From S012-113 sp965368405 (GTDB lineage: Bacteria; Bacteroidota; Bacteroidia; Cytophagales; Cyclobacteriaceae), in the NCBI GenBank assembly GCA_965368405.1, contig CBDUMS010000027.1:1-36025 (forward strand): a stretch of 36,025 nucleotides of DNA, written 5' to 3'. A program made the translations under genes and the position numbers. The notes beneath the pieces are model-generated. The model searched no databases, was not told where the DNA came from, and saw only the letters and a program-made list of their open reading frames with translations. Below are positions 1 to 8,680 of this stretch, one piece after another (position 1 is the stretch's first letter; every line of letters begins with the position of its first letter).

Positions 1-600
1 TCAAATTGGCATAACTACAGCCAATTTAACGAATGTATGGTATGATAATATATACTTCTATAAATCAAGCGGAGGCGGTAGCGGTCCATCCTCGCCTGCT
101 CCTACTCCAACGGTAGATCCTGCTGATGTAGTTTCTGTTTATAGCGATGCCTATACGGACATAGCCTTTGATAATTTCGATGCCGGCTGGTGTGGCGGAG
201 CGGCAGTTACAGGAGTAATGATTGCTGGTAACAACACCTTGCAAAAGAATACGGGCATAGATTGCCATGGAATCGATTTCTCCAGTGGAAGACAAGATCT
301 ATCAGCATATACCAATATTCATTTCGACTTTTATACAGACGATACCGACCTAGTCGGAGATGTTTTCAATGTTAAATTAGTTGATTTTGCCGGTGGTGGT
401 GGCGAAGCTTCTGCATTAGAGGTTAACATCAATACCGGTACAACACCGGGTATAGTAGCCGGTCAATGGGTTTCTGTAGATGTTGACATTACGGCTCTAG
501 GAGGTGTAGTCGGAGGCAATCTGACTAGAAGCGATATCGCTCAAATTGGCATAACTACAGCCAATTTAACGAATGTATGGTATGATAATATATACCTCCA
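1..600 (+). repeat. Tandem 540-bp (180-codon) module repeat
   Basis: Bases 1-60 match bases 541-600 at 58 of 60 positions; the two differences are near the end of the match. The offset is 540 bp, exactly 180 codons, so the reading frame is kept. Only the tail of the upstream copy lies in the window, so copy number is unknown. Confidence 0.85.
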
Positions 601-607
601 CAAATAA
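1..607 (+). CDS. Modular surface glycan-binding-type protein, 3' part only
   Basis: This frame is open from base 2 at the window edge to the TAA at 605-607, so the gene begins outside the window. The visible ~200 residues hold the last strands of one module (motif TANLTNVWYDNIY), a Gly/Ser/Pro/Thr linker, and one complete ~150-residue module ending with the same motif. The module is rich in beta strands and ends in a 'xxWYDNIYxxK' strand, as do the beta-sandwich galactose-binding-like modules attached to GH16 and surface proteins in marine Bacteroidota. I infer a carbohydrate-binding lipoprotein that captures beta-glucan at the cell surface, from its place just before a GH16 gene in a laminarin-type locus. 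No catalytic motif and no T9SS C-terminal domain are visible. An internal start at 218 (ATG) would cut the module and is not the real start. Function is inferred from fold pattern and context. Confidence 0.7.
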   Translation, partial: QIGITTANLTNVWYDNIYFYKSSGGGSGPSSPAPTPTVDPADVVSVYSDAYTDIAFDNFDAGWCGGAAVTGVMIAGNNTLQKNTGIDCHGIDFSSGRQDLSAYTNIHFDFYTDDTDLVGDVFNVKLVDFAGGGGEASALEVNINTGTTPGIVAGQWVSVDVDITALGGVVGGNLTRSDIAQIGITTANLTNVWYDNIYLHK

Positions 608-621
608 ATTGAATGATTAAT

Positions 622-665
622 GAAGCTCTGGTTTGGTAGTTATGCGACCGCCAAACAGGAGCTCC
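622..665 (+). other. Post-stop hairpin before the GH16 gene
   Basis: The 15-nt arms 622-636 and 651-665 pair at about 12 positions (AGCTC and GGTTTGG blocks, with an internal mismatch and one wobble) around a 14-nt loop. It starts 15 nt after the stop of the surface protein gene. No T-run follows, so it looks more like an mRNA processing or partial attenuation element than a standard intrinsic terminator. Confidence 0.5.
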
Positions 666-689
666 AAATAATTTAAAATAGAATTAATT

Positions 690-1505
690 ATGAAAAGAAA
701 TAATCAGTATTTAATTAGTACACTGCTAGTAGCTTTTGCCCTACTAACCTTTACCGGTTGTGAACGTGATGAGACGCAGAAGGTAGTTAACCTAAATAAG
801 CTTGTAAAAGCTGATGAATTTAATGTTGATGGCGCTCCAGACCCGACAATGTGGACCTATAATATTGGTACGGGACAAAATGGTTGGGGGAATAACGAGC
901 TACAGTACTATACCGATCGACCCGAAAATATAAAAGTAGAAAACGGTATGTTAAAGATAACCGCTTCCAAAGAGTCTTTTGAGGGTGCATCTTATACTTC
1001 TGCCAGAATATTGACTAAAGGTTTATTCGAAAAAACCTATGGTCGATTCGAAGCCCGAATGAAACTACCTTGGGGACAAGGTATATGGCCTGCATTTTGG
1101 CTACTTGGAGCCGACGACGAAGTTAACATCTGGCCCTTATGTGGTGAAATTGATATCATGGAATACCGTGGTCAGGAACCTACAGTAAATAATGGAAGCG
1201 TACATGGACCAGGTTATTCTGCAGGTGAAGCCATTACTAAGAGCTATGATCTTGGCAATGATCGATTTGATACAGGTTTTCATATTTTTGGTATAGAATG
1301 GGGGCCAGATTATATTAATTTTTACGTTGATGACGTACTCTATAATCAGATTAAACCGGAGGATTTACCTGGAAAGTGGGTTTACGACCATCCATTTTAC
1401 ATTATTATTAATGTAGCTGTTGGAGGAAGTTTCGTCGGGCCGCCGAACAATCAGACCGTATTCCCTCAGACACTTCTCGTGGATTATGTAAGAATTTATG
1501 ACTAG
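690..1505 (+). CDS. GH16 beta-1,3-glucanase (laminarinase) lipoprotein
   Basis: Endo-hydrolase of beta-1,3-glucan, 271 aa. A lipoprotein signal ends at Cys24 (FTGC). The GH16 jelly roll follows from about residue 35, with the catalytic signature GEIDIMEYRG at 152-161; Glu153 is the expected nucleophile and Glu158 the acid/base. The extra residue between the Asp and second Glu (bulged EIDIME form) is typical of laminarinases, as opposed to lichenases. Other family marks are GRFEARMKLP and WPAFWLLG. Length fits a single catalytic domain with no extra binding module, which may be supplied by the upstream modular protein. It is the first enzyme gene of the + strand cluster, and GH3 follows after 108 nt. 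Expected location is a membrane-anchored lipoprotein; inner versus outer leaflet cannot be decided by eye. Confidence 0.93.
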   Translation: MKRNNQYLISTLLVAFALLTFTGCERDETQKVVNLNKLVKADEFNVDGAPDPTMWTYNIGTGQNGWGNNELQYYTDRPENIKVENGMLKITASKESFEGASYTSARILTKGLFEKTYGRFEARMKLPWGQGIWPAFWLLGADDEVNIWPLCGEIDIMEYRGQEPTVNNGSVHGPGYSAGEAITKSYDLGNDRFDTGFHIFGIEWGPDYINFYVDDVLYNQIKPEDLPGKWVYDHPFYIIINVAVGGSFVGPPNNQTVFPQTLLVDYVRIYD

Positions 1506-1530
1506 TAGTATGACTGGGATTGTTATACTA
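1506..1530 (+). other. Post-stop hairpin between GH16 and GH3
   Basis: Arms TAGTATGAC (1506-1514) and GTTATACTA (1522-1530) pair over 9 bp with one G-U wobble and a 7-nt loop. It begins at the base after the GH16 stop codon. A-rich sequence follows, not a T tract. Confidence 0.5.
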
Positions 1531-1613
1531 TAAAATAAGGTCTGAACGCGCATAGTACATTAAGTTCCAGATCACCAAAGCCAAAATCATCGAATTCTAA
1601 ATTAAGTACAATT

Positions 1614-3437
1614 GTGAAGTTTTCGATCAAAGGATTTATTTATTATACAATAACATGTATTTACTTGTTGCTATCGTGTACTATGAAGGAAACAATAGAC
1701 GGGAAGAAAAGTGCTTATGAGGTAGAGGAAAAAATAGATTCCTTGATATCCAAGATGACCCTGGATGAAAAAATAGGGCAAATGACGCAAGTCAGGCATT
1801 TTGATGATATTTCAGGCGGCGATATTGGCAGCAAACTAATTGGGTCAGTAATACATACACAGGGGCCTCTACCTGGGGAAACAGCTCAAGAATGGCTGAA
1901 TAAATTCACTAAACTGCAGCAAGAAGCTTTATCCACCCGGTTAGGAATACCACTATTGTTTGGTGTGGATGCTGTGCATGGTCAAAATACGTTCGAAGGG
2001 GCTACTATATTCCCTCATAATATTGGCCTTGGGGCTAGTGGCAATTCAGGCCTTGTCGAACAAATTGCCGCAATTACAGCGCTAGAAGCTCGTGCAACAG
2101 GTTTTAACTGGGTATTCTCACCTTGTATTGCAATTCCTTTCAATGAAAAATGGGGTCGTGTATATGAGGCGTTTTCAGAAAGCACTGAACTTACCACAGA
2201 AATGGCCGTTGCCTCTGTAAAAGGTCATCAGGGAAATCTTAAAGATCGTGTAAAAGTGATGGCTACTGCAAAACATTACGTAGGCGATGGGGCTACGGAT
2301 TTTGGTGTGGAAGGTGGAGAAACCACTATTTCGATGAAAATGGTTAACGATTTGCTGCTCCCTCCCTATCGTGCTGCTGTCGCAAATGGTGTGGGGTCGA
2401 TCATGGCATCCTTTAACACACTCGAAGGAATTTCAATGCACGCGCATAAAACCCTTATTACTGACACCCTTAAAGGGAATATGAAATTTGACGGGATTGT
2501 CCTTTCAGATTGGAAAGGCTATTATCGCTTTGGAGAAACTGATGTTATTAATGCAGGGGTAGATATGGTTATGGCCGTTGATGGTGATTTGGATAATTAT
2601 CAATCAGGTTTAAAAGCAGCGGTTTTGAAAGGTACAGTTACAACAGACAGAATTGATGATGCTGTAAGACGAATTCTTAGGCAAAAAATTAGGCTAGACC
2701 TATTCAACAACCCTTTTCCTGATTCATCATTAATAGAAAGCATTGGAAAGAACGAACACAGAGCTATAGCCAAACAAGCAGTTCGTGAATCACTCGTGCT
2801 ACTTAAGAACGAAAACGGTGTCCTTCCCCTAAATAAAAATACTAAGGTTGTTGTTGTTGGCGAATTTGCCGATAATTCAGGCCTGCAATCAGGCGGTTGG
2901 ACAATAAATTGGCAAGGTACAACAGAGAGCTATAAGGGAGCAACAACAATTCTTGATGGGATCAAGAAGATTTCTCAAGCTGAGGTGATATATGACAAAA
3001 ATGGAACTGGACATGTAAAAGACGCCGACGTTGCCATTGTTGTTGTCGGAGAAACACCGTATGCTGAGTTCTATGGTGATATTGGTGGAGAAATGGATGC
3101 TTATGATCTTACCTTAACACCGGCTCATCAAGAGTATATCGAAACTTATTCCAAGAGGGGAATTAAGACTGTTGTCGTTCTTATCTCAGGAAGACCGCTG
3201 GTAACTACTAAACAAATCCATAAATCCGATGCCTTCGTAGCAGCTTGGTTACCCGGTTCTGAAGGCGATGGAATTGCCGAGGTATTATATGGAGATTTTG
3301 ACTTTAAGGGAAAGCTACCTCATTCATGGCCTAAATCTGAAGATGATTACAATGGCAAATATGGACCTAATCTATGGGACAGTAGTATAGAACCGCTATA
3401 CCCCTTTGGCTATGGATTAACCTATAAAAAGAAATAA
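1614..3437 (+). CDS. GH3 beta-glucosidase / exo-beta-glucanase lipoprotein
   Basis: Exo-acting beta-glucosidase, 607 aa, expected to release glucose from laminari-oligosaccharides. I chose the GTG start at 1614 because only it includes the hydrophobic signal with a lipobox ending at Cys22 (LLLSC); the next Met is just after this Cys. The N-terminal barrel domain runs from about residue 35 to 365, with the KH motif (Lys220-His221), the FGVDAVHG segment (116-123) and the nucleophile in VLSDWKG (Asp299). A second alpha/beta sandwich domain (about 390-605) begins with ESLVLLKNENGVLPL-like sequence and carries VVVGETPYAEFYGD, the region that supplies the acid/base in related exo-glucanases. No fibronectin-III tail is present, as in barley ExoI-like two-domain members. 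GH17 follows 27 nt later, consistent with one operon. Confidence 0.92.
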   Translation: MKFSIKGFIYYTITCIYLLLSCTMKETIDGKKSAYEVEEKIDSLISKMTLDEKIGQMTQVRHFDDISGGDIGSKLIGSVIHTQGPLPGETAQEWLNKFTKLQQEALSTRLGIPLLFGVDAVHGQNTFEGATIFPHNIGLGASGNSGLVEQIAAITALEARATGFNWVFSPCIAIPFNEKWGRVYEAFSESTELTTEMAVASVKGHQGNLKDRVKVMATAKHYVGDGATDFGVEGGETTISMKMVNDLLLPPYRAAVANGVGSIMASFNTLEGISMHAHKTLITDTLKGNMKFDGIVLSDWKGYYRFGETDVINAGVDMVMAVDGDLDNYQSGLKAAVLKGTVTTDRIDDAVRRILRQKIRLDLFNNPFPDSSLIESIGKNEHRAIAKQAVRESLVLLKNENGVLPLNKNTKVVVVGEFADNSGLQSGGWTINWQGTTESYKGATTILDGIKKISQAEVIYDKNGTGHVKDADVAIVVVGETPYAEFYGDIGGEMDAYDLTLTPAHQEYIETYSKRGIKTVVVLISGRPLVTTKQIHKSDAFVAAWLPGSEGDGIAEVLYGDFDFKGKLPHSWPKSEDDYNGKYGPNLWDSSIEPLYPFGYGLTYKKK

Positions 3438-3464
3438 ATACCTTATGCAAAACGTATTCATATC

Positions 3465-4751
3465 ATGAAATTAGGAATTAATATATTGCTAGCAGGAATA
3501 TTGACCTTTATTGGTTTTTCCTGTAATGAAAAAACAAAACCGCATAACGAAAATCAGACAACTAAAAAAAACGAAGTGACCGCAAAAGAAATACTGGGCA
3601 ATCCTGAATACCTTGCCATATCATATGGTGGCTATAGATTCAAATCTAGAGAAAAGCAACCGACGATTGCCGATCTCAAAGAAGATATGAGAATATTATC
3701 CGCCATGGGCATAAAAGTTCTTCGCACCTATAATGTGCAGTTGCCACATGCCGAAAACTTATTGAAAGCAATAACCGAACTAAAACAGGAAGATGCAAAT
3801 TTTGAAATGTACTTAATGCTTGGAGCATGGATAGATTGCAAAAATGCATGGACCGACCAAGCCCCAGATCATTATGTAGAAAGTGAGCAAAATACAGGTG
3901 AAATTGCTAGAGCTGCCAAGTTGGCCAATGATTATCCTGATATAGTTAAAATCTTAGCGGTAGGAAATGAGGCTATGGTAAGATGGGCAACAAGTTATTA
4001 TGTACAGCCAGAAGTAATCTTAAAATGGGTTACTCATTTGCAAAATTTAAAAGGTGAAGGAAAGCTTCCCAAGGATCTATGGATTACCTCGTCGGATGAT
4101 TTTGCATCATGGGGTGGCGGAGACCCCTCCTATCATACTGAGGAGCTTGAGCAACTGATTAGAAAGGTTGATTATGTTTCAATGCACACCTATCCTTACC
4201 ATAATACGCATTATAACCCACAATTCTGGATTGTACCTCAGGCCGAAGAAAACCTATCAGATATCGAGAAAGCAGATGCCGCCATGTTGAGAGCCATTGA
4301 TTTCGCCAAAGCGCAATTTCAAAAGGTTTCAGAATATGTAGATAGCATAGCGCCAGGAAAACCTGTTCATATAGGAGAAACAGGTTGGGCAACAATCTCA
4401 AATGGGCATTATGGTCCTAATGGCTCCAAGGCTACCGACGAATATAAGCAAGGACTCTATTATAAACACATGCGTGAATGGACCAATGATGCAGGTATTT
4501 CTTGTTTCTATTTCGAAGCATTTGATGAAAAATGGAAGGATTCCCATAATCCTAAAGGATCAGAGAATCATTTTGGATTATTCAAGATAGACGGCCAGGC
4601 TAAATATCCTATTTGGGATTTAGTCGATCATGGTGCCTTCAACGGTTTGACCCGCAATGGTAATAGTATTTCTAAGACCTATAACGGCGATAGGTCGGCC
4701 TTGCTAGAGGACGTTCTAGTTCCCCCTGTACAATATGAACCTGCCTATTAA
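3465..4751 (+). CDS. GH17 beta-1,3-glucanase lipoprotein
   Basis: GH17 enzyme of 428 aa, acting on beta-1,3-glucan by a retaining mechanism. Lipoprotein signal with Cys20 (IGFSC). The (beta/alpha)8 barrel starts at about residue 50 (SYGGYRFKSREKQPT) and shows the acid/base in AVGNEAM (Glu169) and the nucleophile in HIGETGWAT (Glu305); SMHTYPYH (239-246) and CFYFEAFDEKWK are further family marks. A charged, Asn/Lys-rich linker (residues 21-40) separates the lipid anchor from the barrel. This is the exported GH17 of the cluster and differs clearly from the two signal-less GH17 domains downstream. GH30 starts 14 nt after its stop. Whether it is endo- or exo-acting cannot be read from sequence. 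Confidence 0.92.
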   Translation: MKLGINILLAGILTFIGFSCNEKTKPHNENQTTKKNEVTAKEILGNPEYLAISYGGYRFKSREKQPTIADLKEDMRILSAMGIKVLRTYNVQLPHAENLLKAITELKQEDANFEMYLMLGAWIDCKNAWTDQAPDHYVESEQNTGEIARAAKLANDYPDIVKILAVGNEAMVRWATSYYVQPEVILKWVTHLQNLKGEGKLPKDLWITSSDDFASWGGGDPSYHTEELEQLIRKVDYVSMHTYPYHNTHYNPQFWIVPQAEENLSDIEKADAAMLRAIDFAKAQFQKVSEYVDSIAPGKPVHIGETGWATISNGHYGPNGSKATDEYKQGLYYKHMREWTNDAGISCFYFEAFDEKWKDSHNPKGSENHFGLFKIDGQAKYPIWDLVDHGAFNGLTRNGNSISKTYNGDRSALLEDVLVPPVQYEPAY

Positions 4752-4765
4752 AAACGATTAAACCG

Positions 4766-6265
4766 ATGACTAAGTTAACAACTAAATTATCGATACTCCT
4801 TATTATCATGATCAGTGCGTGTAATAACCAAAATAATAAGCTGACGATTGAAGTTTTTGAGACTAATTCAGCAGGGAATAAGTTGACATCTGTTACCAAT
4901 TTTGAAACGAGTACATCTATAATTAATCTTCAAATTAATCCGGAACAGAAATTTCAAAAGATTACTGGGTTCGGGGGCTCATTTACTGAATCGTCTGCCT
5001 ATCTCCTGAATAAATTAGGCAAAGAAAACCGTCAAAAAGTACTAGAGGCCTATTTCGGCGAAACAGGTGCAAAGTACTCGCTTACACGTACGCATATGAA
5101 TTCCTGTGATTTTTCACTTAGCAATTACTCTTACGCCCCTGTAGAAGATGATAAAGAGCTTGTCAATTTTTCAATTGAAGCAGATAAGGATGATATAATC
5201 CCCATGATCAAGGAGGCTATGAGCATCTCTAAGGATGGGTTTAAGATCCTCTCCTCTCCATGGACTGCTCCGCCCTGGATGAAAGACAATAAAGCCTGGG
5301 TTGGAGGTAAACTTCTGCCAGAATATTACGATACATGGGCCCTCTTCTTCTCAAAATATCATGATGCCTACAAAGCGGAAGGTATTGATATCTGGGGTTT
5401 TACAGTAGAAAATGAACCCCTTGGTAATGGTAACAACTGGGAAAGCATGCACTTTACTCCTCGAGAGATGTCAGACTTTGTTGAGAATTACCTAGGTCCC
5501 AAACTCGAAGCAGACGGCAAAGGGCATCTTAAAATTCTTGGTTATGATCAGAATCGTGAACATCTCCCTGAATGGGTTGATGAAATGTACAGGAATGAAG
5601 CGGGCCGCAAATACTTCGACGGCACAGCTATCCATTGGTATGCTAGTACCTTTATGATCTTTGAGGATGAGTTGCAATACGCCTATAGTAAAGCCCCCGA
5701 CAAGCATATCATTCAATCTGAAGCCTGTGTGGATGCCGAAGTGCCCAAATGGCATGATGATGCCTGGTATTGGTCTAAAGAAGCCACAGATTGGGGCTGG
5801 GATTGGGCCCCTGAAGAAGACAAGCATCGTCACCCCAAGTATGTTCCAGTTTATCGCTATGCCCGTGACATTATCGGTTGCCTAAATAATTTTGTTGATG
5901 GTTGGATCGACTGGAATATGGTCCTCGATCGACAGGGAGGCCCTAACTGGTTCAAAAACTGGTGCCTTGCCCCGGTAATTGCTGATCCTGAAAACGATGA
6001 AGTCTATTTCACCCCTATGTACTATGCGTTGAGTCATTTCAGTCGATACATACGACCGGGAGCCGAAAGAATTGGCTTTGAACTATCAGATAATTCGGTT
6101 CTGACAACGGCGGCGCAAAACCCTGATGGCAGTATTGCCATTGTCTTACTAAACCCAACACTAGTCTCTAAAACCCTATCGATAAACCTTGGAAGTAAGC
6201 AGGCATCTGTTACAATTAATAAAGAGGCAATTCAAACTATTCTAATCAAGAACCAAACCTTGTAA
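4766..6265 (+). CDS. GH30 glucanase lipoprotein, probably beta-1,6-acting
   Basis: GH30 family hydrolase of 499 aa. Lipoprotein signal ends at Cys19 (ISAC). The barrel contains ITGFGGSFTESSA (66-78), SPWTAPPWMKDN (164-175), the acid/base in VENEP (Glu217) and the nucleophile in IQSEACVD (Glu319). A C-terminal beta-sandwich follows from about residue 420, with the usual HFSRYIRPGA and IAIVLLNP segments. GH30 members of this type include glucosylceramidase-like enzymes and beta-1,6-glucanases. Beside GH16, GH17 and GH3, removal of the beta-1,6 branches of laminarin is the natural reading, but this specificity is inferred. Only 4 nt separate it from the transporter gene, implying co-translation. 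Confidence 0.9.
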   Translation: MTKLTTKLSILLIIMISACNNQNNKLTIEVFETNSAGNKLTSVTNFETSTSIINLQINPEQKFQKITGFGGSFTESSAYLLNKLGKENRQKVLEAYFGETGAKYSLTRTHMNSCDFSLSNYSYAPVEDDKELVNFSIEADKDDIIPMIKEAMSISKDGFKILSSPWTAPPWMKDNKAWVGGKLLPEYYDTWALFFSKYHDAYKAEGIDIWGFTVENEPLGNGNNWESMHFTPREMSDFVENYLGPKLEADGKGHLKILGYDQNREHLPEWVDEMYRNEAGRKYFDGTAIHWYASTFMIFEDELQYAYSKAPDKHIIQSEACVDAEVPKWHDDAWYWSKEATDWGWDWAPEEDKHRHPKYVPVYRYARDIIGCLNNFVDGWIDWNMVLDRQGGPNWFKNWCLAPVIADPENDEVYFTPMYYALSHFSRYIRPGAERIGFELSDNSVLTTAAQNPDGSIAIVLLNPTLVSKTLSINLGSKQASVTINKEAIQTILIKNQTL

Positions 6266-6269
6266 TCCT

Positions 6270-8609
6270 ATGAGCAATACATCTATTTCTGTAACCAGCA
6301 AAGTTCCCTTTAGTTATAAGGTAGCCTTTGGAATTGGTATGCTTGCAAACCAAATGTTTCCTGCATCATTAGGAATATTTATGGTAGTGCTCGTGCAAAA
6401 TTTAGGGTTTCCTGGATGGATGTGGGGAGTGGTATACTTTTTACCGCGTGTCCTCGATGCTGTAACAGACCCAATAATGGGTTTTGTTTCTGACAATACC
6501 AAGTCAAAATGGGGCCGACGAAGGCAGTACGTGATTCTTGGCGGCGTTATTATGGCAGTTGCGTTTGCCGTTATGTGGCAATTATATGGTGCCAACAGTG
6601 TAACTTATAACTTCACTTATTTTTTACTCTTCTCATTTGTGTTCTATATCGGGTTGACCATATTTAGCGTACCCTACGTGGCCATTGGTTATGAAATGAG
6701 CGATGATTTTCATGAACGCACTCAAATTATGGCCATTGCCCAATGGATTGGTCAGTGGGCCTGGGTAATTGCCCCTTGGTTCTGGGTAATTATGTACGAT
6801 CCAGACTGGTTTCCAACTGCAGAAGGTGCCACACGCCAATTAGCGGTATGGGTGGCTGTAATCTTCGGCTTCTGTGCCCTTGTTCCAGGTCTATTTATTC
6901 CCAGTAAATCTACCCTAGGCGAAGATTACTCCCCGTTAACTTTCAATGCAATAGGTAGTAGTTTCAAGAAAATAATTCGTGGATTTGTGGAAGCATTTTC
7001 ATTAAAGCCCTTCCGTCAGCTATGTATATCAACCTTTCTGATCTATAACGCCTTTATGACCATATCAGGGTTTACCTTCTTCATTGTTGTCTGGTATCTG
7101 TTTAAAGGAGATGCAGCAGAGGCCGGTTATTGGACACCGCTTTTTGGAAGTGCCGGAGCTGTGGTAACAACATTTATGGTTATTCCGATTGTTGCCAAGA
7201 TGTCTCAAGTTCTGGGTAAAAAGAAAGCCTTTTTAATCTCACAGGCGATCTCGATCTTTGGCTACGCTAGCTTATGGTTCCTTTTTGTACCTGGAAAACC
7301 ATGGATGTTCTTATTCGCACTTCCTTTTCATTCATTTGGGATAGGTAGCCTCTTCACGCTGATGATGTCGATGACAGCTGATGTTATTGATCTTGATGAA
7401 CTTAATTATGGTGTTCGCAGAGAAGGTATTTTTGGAGCCATATACTGGTATATGGTAAAGTTTGGTTTTGCAATAGCCGGTGGTCTCAGTGGTATAATTC
7501 TTACTGTTGTTGGCTTTGATGGCAATCTTGATGTTCAGCCGGAGGGAGCTATTACTGGTTTAAGACTATTCTTTTCAGGCTTGCCAATCCTAGGAACTCT
7601 TACCGCTATTTATGTGATGTGGAATTATGATGTAACCGAAGAGCGTTCACATGAGATTCAGGCTGAGCTTGCTAGAATTAAGGCAACTAAAAAAGGTACA
7701 GCCGGCTTTATCCGTAACAAACTACAATCTCTTGATGAAGCGTTTAAAGGGGTTCCGCTTATCGATTTATCCAATAAATGCAATACCGAGTTACAAACAT
7801 TATTTAAAGAAACACTTAATGAAGGAATGCATGGATTATGTTTCAGCCCATACACTGAAACACAACAGTTAGGCGATATTATAAATAGAGAACAAGTTCT
7901 CAGGCGCATGGAGATTATTTCCCCTTCAGTAAAATGGGTCCGTTCTTTTTCATGTTCAGAGGGTAACGAACTGATTCCTCAAGTTGCTAAAGAAAAGGGG
8001 CTTAAAACCATGGTCGGCGCCTGGATCAGTCGTGATAAAGATAGTAGTCAGAAGGAAATTGACAAGTTGGTTGAACTGGCAAGTAATGGGTATGTCGATA
8101 TTGCTGTAGTTGGTAATGAAGTTCTATTAAGAGAAGAGCTTACGGAAAGCGAAATCATCAACTATATAATGAAAGTTAGAGAGGCATTGCCAAAAAATAT
8201 TCCGGTTGGCTATGTTGAAGCTTATTATCAATATATCGAAAGGCCTGCACTAGTTGAAGCTTGCGATATAATCCTGGCGAATTGTTATCCTTTCTGGGAA
8301 GGCATTGATAATGATAGTGCAGCTTATAGTGTCCAGCGCATGTATGAACTTACAAAAGCGAGCGCTAATGGCAAAAAGGTAATTATAACTGAAACCGGCT
8401 GGCCAACAAAGGGTAAGAGTGTTGGGGAAGCAGTGCCGAGTGAAGAAAATGCAATGAAGTTCTTCATCAATATTCAGAAGTGGGCCAAAGAAAGCGCCGT
8501 TGACCTACATTACTTCTCTTCTTTCGATGAGCCTTGGAAAGTTGCCTATGAAGGAGAAGTTGGGGCACAGTGGGGACTGTGGGATAAAAATGAAAAAATT
8601 AAATACTAA
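6270..8609 (+). CDS. GPH-family sugar symporter fused to a cytoplasmic GH17 domain
   Basis: A single open frame of 779 aa joins two whole proteins. Residues ~10-455 form a MelB-like MFS transporter of the glycoside-pentoside-hexuronide group: about 12 membrane segments, with the family loop DAVTDPIMGFVSDNTKSKWGRRR near residues 60-90 and further conserved patches such as DVIDLDELNYGVRREG. After a charged linker (about 455-495) comes a full GH17 barrel with the acid/base in VVGNEVL (Glu617) and the nucleophile in ITETGWP (Glu708). GPH transporters have both termini in the cytoplasm, so the GH17 domain should face the cytosol at the inner membrane. I infer import of laminari-oligosaccharides coupled to immediate cleavage or transglycosylation. 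The GH17 part has no Met at a position equal to the free paralogue's start, which argues against two genes merged by a lost stop. The next gene encodes a free copy of the same GH17 type. Confidence 0.92.
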   Translation: MSNTSISVTSKVPFSYKVAFGIGMLANQMFPASLGIFMVVLVQNLGFPGWMWGVVYFLPRVLDAVTDPIMGFVSDNTKSKWGRRRQYVILGGVIMAVAFAVMWQLYGANSVTYNFTYFLLFSFVFYIGLTIFSVPYVAIGYEMSDDFHERTQIMAIAQWIGQWAWVIAPWFWVIMYDPDWFPTAEGATRQLAVWVAVIFGFCALVPGLFIPSKSTLGEDYSPLTFNAIGSSFKKIIRGFVEAFSLKPFRQLCISTFLIYNAFMTISGFTFFIVVWYLFKGDAAEAGYWTPLFGSAGAVVTTFMVIPIVAKMSQVLGKKKAFLISQAISIFGYASLWFLFVPGKPWMFLFALPFHSFGIGSLFTLMMSMTADVIDLDELNYGVRREGIFGAIYWYMVKFGFAIAGGLSGIILTVVGFDGNLDVQPEGAITGLRLFFSGLPILGTLTAIYVMWNYDVTEERSHEIQAELARIKATKKGTAGFIRNKLQSLDEAFKGVPLIDLSNKCNTELQTLFKETLNEGMHGLCFSPYTETQQLGDIINREQVLRRMEIISPSVKWVRSFSCSEGNELIPQVAKEKGLKTMVGAWISRDKDSSQKEIDKLVELASNGYVDIAVVGNEVLLREELTESEIINYIMKVREALPKNIPVGYVEAYYQYIERPALVEACDIILANCYPFWEGIDNDSAAYSVQRMYELTKASANGKKVIITETGWPTKGKSVGEAVPSEENAMKFFINIQKWAKESAVDLHYFSSFDEPWKVAYEGEVGAQWGLWDKNEKIKY

Positions 8610-8611
8610 AA

Positions 8612-8640
8612 AAGCTTATGCTTAATAATAGGCTGAGCTT
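8612..8640 (+). other. Post-stop hairpin between the two GH17 genes
   Basis: AAGCTTA/TGAGCTT pair (one wobble), then after a single-base bulge GCT/GGC pair, enclosing an 8-nt A/T loop. It starts 2 nt after the stop of the symporter-GH17 gene. No T-run follows. Confidence 0.4.
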
Positions 8641-8680
8641 GTAATTAGGGCTGATTTATTAAACAAATACATAAAACGAT

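Noticed and set aside
7620..7830. Possibility that the symporter-GH17 fusion is two genes merged by a lost stop codon
   Set aside because: The frame is continuous, the linker is long and charged, and the GH17 part has no Met where the free paralogue starts. A sequencing error cannot be fully excluded.
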